From the NCBI RefSeq assembly GCF_000972705.2, contig NZ_LATL02000075.1:1-23118 (forward strand): a stretch of 23,118 nt of DNA, given 5' to 3'. Each line of letters opens with the position of its first letter. The stretch's first letter is position 1. A model generated the notes under the pieces. That model was not told where the DNA came from. It saw only the letters and a list, made by a program, of their open reading frames with translations, and made no database searches. The translations under genes and the position numbers were made by a program. Of this stretch, positions 7,905-13,695 are shown in pieces. The stretch is from Limnoraphis robusta CS-951 (GTDB lineage Bacteria > Cyanobacteriota > Cyanobacteriia > Cyanobacteriales > Microcoleaceae).

Positions 7905-10157
7905 GTGAAATTCCTTGTGTTTCGTCGTTCGGAACCATCAACTCCTAAACCTCCCCAGCCACCCGGATCAGGTTTAGGAACGTTTGGTGGTGTTTATACA
8001 CCCTCGATTTTAACAATCTTGGGGGTGATCATGTACTTGCGGTTTGGGTGGGTTGTTGGACAAGTTGGCTTAGGCGCAACGCTGCTCATTGTTACCCTCT
8101 CAACCTCCATTACCTTTTTAACATCTCTATCCATTTGTGCGATCGCCACTGATCGAGTGGTTCGTACTGGAGGCGCTTATTATATGATTAGTCGCTCCTT
8201 GGGGATAGAGTCTGGCGGTGCTGTCGGTATTCCGCTTTATTTTGCTCAAGCCATTTCCGTGGCGTTGTACACCATTGGTTTTGCAGAAAGTCTGAAGATT
8301 ACATTTCCGCAGTTGGATGTCCGGGTTGTGGCGTTGATTACCACAATTTTAATCACAATTATCGCTATCAAATCAGCAGAAGTAGCAATTAAAGCTCAGT
8401 ATTTCATTATGGCCGCGATCGCACTGTCGCTGGTTTGTTTCGTCGGTGGAGCCATCTCACTTCCCCTACCTGTAGCCGTCACAGACATCGAATTAGAAAT
8501 TGCCAATAACACCGCTAAAGTTGGCTTTTGGCCTGTATTTGCGGTGTTTTTCCCGGCTGTTACCGGAATTATGGCGGGGGTGAATATGTCAGGAGATTTA
8601 CGAGATCCGACAAAATCCATCCCGGTTGGCACCTTAGCGGCGGTAATTACGGGCTACATCATTTATATGGTGATTCCGATCTTTTTGTGGAAAGGGGCGG
8701 AAACGGGGGCTTTATTGGCTGATCCGTTGATTATGAAGCGCATCGCCTGGTGGGGACCTTCGGTTTTATTAGGCGTTTGGGGAGCAACATTATCGAGTGC
8801 TTTAGGCAGTATTTTAGGTGCGCCTCGGGTATTGCAAGCCTTAGCGCGAGATGGAATTTTACCCCCTTGGTTACGTTTCATCGGAACGGGAAGCGGAGAA
8901 CAAGATGAACCCCGGATTGCGACGGTGGTGACTTTGGGTTTTGTCTTGATCGCAGTAGCAGTGGGAGATTTAAACCTAATTGCTCCGGTTCTCAGTATGT
9001 TCTTTCTCACCACTTATCTGGTCTTAAATTTAGCCGCAGGGATTGAAAGTTTCCTGAGAAGTCCTTCTTTTCGTCCGTCTTTTAAGGTTCATTGGCTGTT
9101 TTCACTCTTGGGTGTAGTTGGCTGTTTGGGCGTGATGTTTTTAATCGATGCTATAGCGACGGTTATGGCGGCGATTATTGTGTTTGGTATCTATATCTGG
9201 CTAGAACGTCGAGAACTGGAGGCTGCTTGGGGAGATGTTCGCCAAGGGATTTGGATGATGTTGGTGAGGCGGGGACTGATGCAACTGAGTTATGCTCCCG
9301 ATACCAAAAATTGGCGTCCTCACATTTTAACCTTCTCCGGCGCTCCGACGAAACGATGGCATTTAGTTGAACTGGCATCTACTTTTACTCACAACCGCAG
9401 TTTATTTACGCTCTGTACGGTTTTACCCAGTGGTTCTCGTGATCCCCTTCAATGTAGTGAAATGGAGGCGACGCTGCGCGATTATTTGGAGAAGCGAGGG
9501 ATTCAAGGGTTAGTGCGGGTGATTACGGCGTCTGATCCCTTTGTTGGCGCTCAACAGTTGGTTGATGCTTATGGGATTGGGCCACTTATTCCGAATACGG
9601 TGTTGTTAGGAGATAGTCAATCTTCTCAACGTCGGGATTCATATTGTCAGATGATTGCTGAACTCAATAAACGAGAACGAAGTATCATTATTTTTCGCTC
9701 CAATCAGTCTGAGTTTGAACGTCGAAAACGAATTGATGTTTGGTGGGGGGGGTTGAATGCGAATGGAGGATTGATGCTGATTCTGGCTTATCTGTTACGA
9801 ACGAGTATTGATTGGCGGGGTGCGGAGATTTATTTGAAGTTAGTCGTTCCCGATGAAACGGCGGCTCAGGCGGCTCGTTTAAATTTAGCACAACTTGTCG
9901 AACAGTTGAGGATTGGAGCAACGCCCAATGTGATTGTTTCTCAGGGAAAAGCGTTTCCTGAAATTTTACATTCCTCTTCAGCAAATGCCGATTTAGTTTT
10001 CTTGGGGATGGCTCAACCGTCTCCTGAGTTGAATTATCCTGAATATTACCAAGGTTTGCAACAAATGGCTGAAGGTTTACCGCCGACCATTTTTGTTTTA
10101 GCGGCTGAGAATTTTGCCTTCGCTGAAATTTTGCAAGAAACAAATCCTCCTAAATAG
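7905..10157 (+). CDS. SLC12-type cation-chloride cotransporter / APC superfamily permease
   Basis: This 750-residue integral membrane protein resembles the SLC12 (Na-K-Cl, K-Cl) branch of the APC superfamily. Residues 25-52 (GTFGGVYTPSILTILGVIMY and onward) match the first transmembrane segment of that family. VTGIMAGVNMSGDLRDP at 219-235, followed by KSIPVGTL, is its most diagnostic stretch. About twelve hydrophobic segments run to ~residue 430. A soluble C-terminal domain of ~300 residues follows, as in cation-chloride cotransporters. Ion coupling is inferred; bacterial members are often labelled simply amino acid permease. The start at 7905 is GTG with no clear ribosome binding site, and a second in-frame GTG lies at 7917. 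An eight-G run (9745-9752) sits inside the C-terminal domain. The gene stands alone, bounded by a large intergenic region upstream and a strong terminator downstream. Confidence 0.85.
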   Translation: MKFLVFRRSEPSTPKPPQPPGSGLGTFGGVYTPSILTILGVIMYLRFGWVVGQVGLGATLLIVTLSTSITFLTSLSICAIATDRVVRTGGAYYMISRSLGIESGGAVGIPLYFAQAISVALYTIGFAESLKITFPQLDVRVVALITTILITIIAIKSAEVAIKAQYFIMAAIALSLVCFVGGAISLPLPVAVTDIELEIANNTAKVGFWPVFAVFFPAVTGIMAGVNMSGDLRDPTKSIPVGTLAAVITGYIIYMVIPIFLWKGAETGALLADPLIMKRIAWWGPSVLLGVWGATLSSALGSILGAPRVLQALARDGILPPWLRFIGTGSGEQDEPRIATVVTLGFVLIAVAVGDLNLIAPVLSMFFLTTYLVLNLAAGIESFLRSPSFRPSFKVHWLFSLLGVVGCLGVMFLIDAIATVMAAIIVFGIYIWLERRELEAAWGDVRQGIWMMLVRRGLMQLSYAPDTKNWRPHILTFSGAPTKRWHLVELASTFTHNRSLFTLCTVLPSGSRDPLQCSEMEATLRDYLEKRGIQGLVRVITASDPFVGAQQLVDAYGIGPLIPNTVLLGDSQSSQRRDSYCQMIAELNKRERSIIIFRSNQSEFERRKRIDVWWGGLNANGGLMLILAYLLRTSIDWRGAEIYLKLVVPDETAAQAARLNLAQLVEQLRIGATPNVIVSQGKAFPEILHSSSANADLVFLGMAQPSPELNYPEYYQGLQQMAEGLPPTIFVLAAENFAFAEILQETNPPK

Positions 10158-10197
10158 TGAAGGAGATTCAGATCTGCAATTCATAAAGTTTATGCGA

Positions 10198-10251
10198 AAA
10201 ATCCGACGCCTGAGAGCTGATTTTATCTCTCAAATCTCGTCGGATTTTATT
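10198..10251 (+). terminator. Intrinsic terminator after the transporter gene
   Basis: AAAATCCGACG (10198-10208) pairs exactly with CGTCGGATTTT (10238-10248), and inside it TGAGAG (10211-10216) pairs with CTCTCA (10227-10232). The stem ends in a T-rich run (TTTTATTT), 41 bases after the transporter stop. The position and structure fit a Rho-independent terminator. Confidence 0.8.
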
Positions 10252-10369
10252 TGGGTATAGCAATCTTGACAAGCAGCAAGCTTCATCTAACTACAAAGAA
10301 GTTGTAAACACGCTGCCTGCTGATGGCTGGATTTACCTATTTTGGGGTATAATTTTGCCCTTTATTCTA

Positions 10370-10576
10370 TTAGATTAGTTTCAGTAAACCCATCTGTAGC
10401 CGATCTCGTAATCGCTGAATTTTATGATTTTCTTCATGGCTGATTGAAGGCTGAATTCGGCTCAAAGTATGCAGTAATTTTTGATCGCTGCGAGTCAGTC
10501 GCCCGGTGGCGATAATCCGATCAATGACTTTCCCAATGGTGAGAGGGTTTAAAGCAGACATAGCTTGAGAATTCAT
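10370..10576 (-). CDS. Small conserved-looking hypothetical protein
   Basis: From ATG 10576 this encodes 68 residues (MNSQAMSALNPLTIGKVIDR and onward). The frame opens at a TTG (10666), giving 98 residues, and a further ATG lies at 10561. None has a clear ribosome binding site. I prefer 10576 because the part before it is less protein-like. The segment VIDRIIATGRLTRSDQKLLH resembles a short helical motif (I-x-x-I-x-x-[SG]-[KR]-[IL]-[ST]-R-x-D-Q) that I associate with several small cyanobacterial proteins; this is recall, not a database result. It is hydrophilic, with no signal peptide. The function is unknown. Confidence 0.5.
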   Translation of the reverse strand: MNSQAMSALNPLTIGKVIDRIIATGRLTRSDQKLLHTLSRIQPSISHEENHKIQRLRDRLQMGLLKLI

Positions 10577-11001
10577 ACTCAATTCAGGTGCGAGGGTTTG
10601 TTTTGTCTGTAGATAGGCACAAAAAAACTTAAAATCTTGCTCTCTTGTTAATCCCTGCTTTCTCAAGCAATGAGAATTTTAAATTTAGTTCTGCCTTCTA
10701 CTTGCCTTATTCTTCAGATTAAGTCGAACAAAATGTTCTGTCAGTAAGAATTAAGTGATGAACTGTTTAACTGTCTAGAGCAAAAAGTAAGCTAAAAGTA
10801 AGCTAAAAGTTAGATATTTGTTAGATATTTTTCCAGCAGTGAGTGAGTGCTGACGATTAGCAACAAAAATAGGTAATTCTTACAGTTATGGCTTAAAAAA
10901 TTAAGAATAATTTTGTTAAAATAAGCCTCAAAAGCTTTTATAGAGGAATTAACAGGGTTTTTTATACACTGTTAAATATTGTCTTTAGCTTTTTTCCCAC
11001 G
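10577..11001. other. Intergenic region with tandem repeats and dyads
   Basis: This AT-rich stretch lies between two minus-strand genes. Besides the 11-bp repeats listed separately, it has several exact short dyads: CAGCA/TGCTG (10834-10852), ATTCTTA/TAAGAAT (10876-10908) and TTAACAG/CTGTTAA (10949-10975). It must contain the promoter of the 10370-10576 gene. No further coding frame is seen. Confidence 0.4.
10783..10826. repeat. Four 11-bp tandem units
   Basis: AAAAGTAAGCT occurs twice in perfect tandem (10783-10793, 10794-10804), followed by AAAAGTTAGAT (10805-10815) and ATTTGTTAGAT (10816-10826). In a shifted register the second half is GTTAGATATTT twice. The 11-base period is close to one helical turn, so equivalent bases fall on one face of the DNA. 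Confidence 0.75.
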
Positions 11002-11041
11002 AAAAAACTGGAGAGCTATAGCCACGAGGCTACAACTCCAG
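11002..11041 (-). terminator. Intrinsic terminator of the 11112-11471 gene (minus strand)
   Basis: Read on the minus strand, CTGGAG (11041-11036) pairs with CTCCAG (11013-11008), with an inner TAGCC/GGCTA stem around a four-base loop. The stem is followed directly by six T residues (11007-11002). It lies about 70 bases after the stop of the upstream minus-strand gene and separates it from the 10370-10576 gene. Confidence 0.8.
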
Positions 11042-11111
11042 ATTTGAATTTTTAACACCTTTTAAAAACCGAATCTAGACAAGGCTTAAAAATCCTTAAA
11101 TTAGAGATAAC

Positions 11112-11471
11112 TTACTTGGTTCTTTTGTTGGAGTCGTCCTCAAAGGTACTCTCGGCAACTTCTGGATACAATTCACCCCATTCTTTTAAGGCTTCTGCTG
11201 ATTCTCCCGCGATTCTTTGAATTCGTTGACCGGGCGCATTTTCTGTTTCCATTGCTTCGGCTTGCCATTCACCTGTTGTTTTTGGGCGTTCGGAATCGTC
11301 TTGATGTATAATGTTATCAACTTTATGGGTAACAGCTTGGCTCTGGCGTTCAGAAAGACCTGTTGTTAATAGTAGAGATCCCACTAATATCACACTTAGA
11401 AAATGTTTAACCTGAAATGTCTTAGCCAAATTGGTGATGTGAGTATATATTCCTGACAGAAAATTGATCAT
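11112..11471 (-). CDS. Small membrane-anchored or exported hypothetical protein
   Basis: From ATG 11471 the product is 119 residues. A hydrophobic segment at about 23-40 (HFLSVILVGSLLLTTGL) forms an uncleaved signal anchor or signal peptide, followed by a hydrophilic, acidic, helix-prone tail. Within the tail, the run from ERPKTTGEWQAEA through RIAGESAEALKEWGELYP resembles a group of small cyanobacterial exported proteins, some of which I recall as stress- or cold-induced; that link is weak. A longer start at 11492 (MNYRSFH) exists but has no ribosome binding site, whereas AGGAG at 11483-11479 is ideally placed for 11471. It is transcribed alone and ends at a good terminator. The function is unknown. 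Confidence 0.65.
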   Translation of the reverse strand: MINFLSGIYTHITNLAKTFQVKHFLSVILVGSLLLTTGLSERQSQAVTHKVDNIIHQDDSERPKTTGEWQAEAMETENAPGQRIQRIAGESAEALKEWGELYPEVAESTFEDDSNKRTK

Positions 11472-12087
11472 GTGAAAACTCCTGTAGTTCATTTTTCATA
11501 CTTCTGTTATCGTTTCGGAATTCGATTCATTCACTCAAAGCACAGACTAGCTCTGATTTTTAAGTCAATTGAACGATCCGAGAACTAACTTAATATTACC
11601 GATGGAGTCGGAAGTCCGCCTCTAACGAAAGTCATAGATTTTCACTCAACAACAGAGTCTCCGAGGGTGAGGCTACCGAAGACCCTAATTTTTGAGAAGA
11701 AAACCGTTATCGCTCTGGGTTTTGATGATGTTAAAGCCTGATTGTGATATCATGTGAGGTTAAACTCATTTACCTCAATAAAATTTGTTGACAATTGCCT
11801 GAAAAATTTCCAACATTTTTAACTTCTATTAAAGAAATATAAATCGTGCAGAAATCCAAGAGATCCGGGACAAAAAAGCAATCATTTACGAGGTAATTCT
11901 CTCAGCAGGCATCGCCAGACTGTAGCGAGTTAATCACATTTCTGTAAACAAGCGTGATATAAATCAATCGGCAATCCTGCTTTAACAAAATATGCAACTT
12001 TGCGCCAATGTCTCGATCCGGACAATCTCTGCTGAGGATGAGTAAAGTAAAATCACAAAAAGAGAAAACAAATGCCAGAAAGTGTGA
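11472..12087. other. Long intergenic region before the IscB element
   Basis: No open frame of interest is seen. Positions 11600-11690 form a GC-richer, dyad-rich block: CCGA/TCGG around 11600, and AGGGT/ACCCT at about 11664-11685 followed on the plus strand by AATTTTT. On the minus strand it would lie in the leader of the 11471 gene. TGAGGT(T)AAA-CTCA-TTTACCTCA at 11755-11777 is a compact hairpin. A TTGACA at about 11788 could be a -35 box. The final part (about 12050-12087) is the left flank of the IscB element and probably its guide. Confidence 0.4.
11479..11483 (-). promoter_or_regulatory. Ribosome binding site that sets the start at 11471
   Basis: AGGAG on the minus strand lies 7 bases before ATG 11471. 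It is inside the longer alternative frame that begins at 11492, which itself lacks any such signal. Confidence 0.65.
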
Positions 12088-12330
12088 GAGCGAGTCAACG
12101 ACCCACCACTAATCGGAGTACCGATATAGTGGGGGCTTGCAGAAAGCCATAGTTGACCAGACTAAGTACCTTGGGTACTCCGTTAGAAGCAAGCGTTCAA
12201 CTTCCTACCCGGAAATGCGTCGCTAGTTTCCGGCTCTAGAACTCGGTCACTAAACATCTGTAAGGGTTAAGGAAGTGTGACTGAGAAAGTACCGACTTCT
12301 AACATTGTCTAAGCGAACATTACCCTAGTA
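12088..12330 (+). ncRNA. HEARO RNA (IscB omegaRNA)
   Basis: The region directly before iscB is non-coding but densely paired, as expected for HEARO, the omegaRNA that guides IscB. Visible helices are GTCAAC (12094-12099) with GTTGAC (12152-12157); CCCACCACT (12102-12110) with AGTGGGGG (12128-12135) around an inner TCGG/CCGA; AGTACC/GGTACT (12165-12179); CCGGAAA/TTTCCGG (12209-12233); and CTCGGTCAC (12242-12250) with GTGACTGAG (12277-12285, one G-U pair). In this family the guide is at the RNA's 5' end, so it should derive from about 16 bases just upstream (about 12072-12087). The 3' end is uncertain and may run into the iscB leader. The call rests on position and pairing; I could not run a covariance search. 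Confidence 0.8.
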
Positions 12331-12332
12331 AT

Positions 12333-12337
12333 AGGAG
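12333..12337 (+). promoter_or_regulatory. Ribosome binding site of iscB
   Basis: AGGAG stands 8 bases before ATG 12346, supporting that start and marking the 3' limit of the structured RNA region. Confidence 0.6.
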
Positions 12338-12345
12338 AGACAGAA

Positions 12346-13623
12346 ATGTCTAATTATGTATTAGTAATTGATGCCAAAAACCAACCTTTAAGTCCTTGCC
12401 ACTCTTCGGTAGCGAGGAAGCTTTTAAACCAAAATAAAGCAACTGTTTTCCTCAGATATCCGTTCACGATCATACTCAAGAGAGCTGTTGAGCATTCTCA
12501 GATTGAACCTGTGGAACTCAAGTTAGATCCGGGTTCTAAAACAACAGGAATTGCTTTAGTTCAAGGTAATAAAGTGATTTGGGGTGCGGAACTCACTCAT
12601 CGAGGTCAAGCGATTAAAGCCAGTTTGGAATCTCGGCGTTCATTACGTCGTTGCCGAAGAAATCGCCAAACTCGATATCGTCAAGCTCGATTTTTGAACC
12701 GAAAACGTTCAGAGGGATGGTTAGCACCTTCCTTACAACATCGAGTTGAAACCACTCTAACCTGGGTGAAAAGATTAATGAGATCTGCCCCTATTAGCTC
12801 AATCGCTCAAGAATTAGTCAGATTCGACTTGCAAAAACTTGAGAATCCTGAAATTTCAGGAATTGAGTATCAACAAGGAGAACTGCAAGGGTATGAAGTT
12901 CGGGAGTATTTACTCAATAAATGGGACAGAAAATGTGCTTATTGTCAAGCAGAAAATGTTCCTTTACAAATTGAGCATATTCATCCTAAATCGAAAGGAG
13001 GAAGTGATAGAATTTCTAACCTTTGTCTAGCTTGTGAAAAGTGTAATCTCAAAAAAGGGACTCAAGATATTGAGAAATTCCTAGTTAAACAACCTGATGT
13101 TCTCAAACGAATCTTGGCTCAATCCAAGCGTCCCTTAAAAGATGCGACAGCCGTTAATACAACCCGATGGTCACTATTTAACCAATTAAAAGAAACGGGT
13201 TTACCTGTTTCTACCGGAAGCGGAGGTTTAACCAAATTCAATCGAACCCGGTTAAATTTACCCAAAACCCATTGGTTAGATGCAGCTTGTGTTGGAAAAG
13301 TCGAATCCTTAAAAATCCTAACCCGTCAACCGTTATTAATAGAGGCAACAGGGCATGGTTCCAGGCAGATGTGTCGAACAGACAAATGGGGTTTTCCCTC
13401 TCGTTATGTTCCCCGCTTTAAATTTGTTAAAGGGTTTCAAACGGGTGACATTGTTAAAGCTGTTGTCACTAAAGGAAAGAAAATTGGAACCTATATTGGA
13501 CGAGTTGCGGTTCGCTCAAGTGGAAGTTTCAATATCACCTCGAAAGGGGTAATTGTTCAAGGGATTAGCTACAAATACTGCACAATAATTCACAGAAAGG
13601 ATGGTTACTTGTATGCAACATAA
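12346..13623 (+). CDS. iscB: IscB RNA-guided DNA endonuclease
   Basis: This 425-residue protein has the full IscB layout, the family from which Cas9 is thought to descend. The N-terminal PLMP-type segment carries QPLSP at 13-17. RuvC-I is LKLDPGSKTTGIAL with catalytic Asp61. An Arg-rich bridge helix covers 97-121. RuvC-II is IAQELVRFDL with Glu156. The HNH domain (about 190-245) has CAYC at 197-200, IEHIHPKSKGGSDRISN at 209-225 with His211 and Asn225, and CEKC-type zinc ligands at 230 and 233. RuvC-III is THWLDAACVGK with His309 and Asp312. All nuclease residues are present, so the enzyme should cut both strands of a DNA target under omegaRNA guidance. The C-terminal ~90 residues would be the target-adjacent-motif-reading part. 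No frameshift or decay is visible, so the element is probably functional or recently acquired. Confidence 0.95.
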   Translation: MSNYVLVIDAKNQPLSPCHSSVARKLLNQNKATVFLRYPFTIILKRAVEHSQIEPVELKLDPGSKTTGIALVQGNKVIWGAELTHRGQAIKASLESRRSLRRCRRNRQTRYRQARFLNRKRSEGWLAPSLQHRVETTLTWVKRLMRSAPISSIAQELVRFDLQKLENPEISGIEYQQGELQGYEVREYLLNKWDRKCAYCQAENVPLQIEHIHPKSKGGSDRISNLCLACEKCNLKKGTQDIEKFLVKQPDVLKRILAQSKRPLKDATAVNTTRWSLFNQLKETGLPVSTGSGGLTKFNRTRLNLPKTHWLDAACVGKVESLKILTRQPLLIEATGHGSRQMCRTDKWGFPSRYVPRFKFVKGFQTGDIVKAVVTKGKKIGTYIGRVAVRSSGSFNITSKGVIVQGISYKYCTIIHRKDGYLYAT

Positions 13624-13630
13624 AACCCAC

Positions 13631-13688
13631 CCTCTGTTTCCTCCCACCACTGACCTGATTACAGGTTCAGTGTGGGTCTCCACAGAGG
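13631..13688 (+). repeat. Right-end hairpin of the IscB element
   Basis: An outer stem CCTCTGT (13631-13637) / ACAGAGG (13682-13688) encloses CCCA/TGGG (13643-13646, 13673-13676), CACTG/CAGTG (13648-13652, 13668-13672) and CCTG/CAGG (13654-13657, 13662-13665), with single-base bulges. Such long imperfect hairpins mark the ends of IS200/IS605-type elements. It contains no T tract. Its 3' arm carries GAGG, the apparent ribosome binding site of the following STAND gene. Confidence 0.75.
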
Positions 13689-13695
13689 AAGAATG

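Larger units (their letters stand above)
12088..13692 (+). mobile_element. IscB element (HEARO/omegaRNA plus iscB, no transposase)
   Basis: The unit consists of a structured RNA region (about 12088-12330), the iscB gene (12346-13623) and a long interrupted hairpin (13631-13688) typical of IS200/IS605-type ends. No TnpA transposase is encoded, as in most IscB loci, so movement would need a transposase in trans. The borders are inferred. The left one lies after GTGA (12084-12087) where the RNA folds begin, and the right one before ATGATGA (13693-13699). ATGA/GTGA next to HEARO elements is something I recall from their original description. No target-site duplication is expected for this transposon class. 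The borders could be off by several bases. Confidence 0.7.

Noticed and set aside
10783..10826. CRISPR array
   Set aside because: The units are 11 bases and contiguous with no spacers, and no cas gene is nearby.
12839..13030. Small ORF inside iscB
   Set aside because: It is an out-of-frame shadow of the HNH-coding region.
12346..13623. TnpB or Cas9 identity for the nuclease
   Set aside because: TnpB lacks an HNH domain and Cas9 is far longer with REC lobes. HNH inserted between RuvC-II and RuvC-III at 425 residues is IscB.
13672..13695. Longer start (GTG 13672) for the STAND protein
   Set aside because: It lies inside the right-end hairpin of the IscB element. The canonical N-terminus MKVEEALAIL begins at 13696 with a good ribosome binding site.
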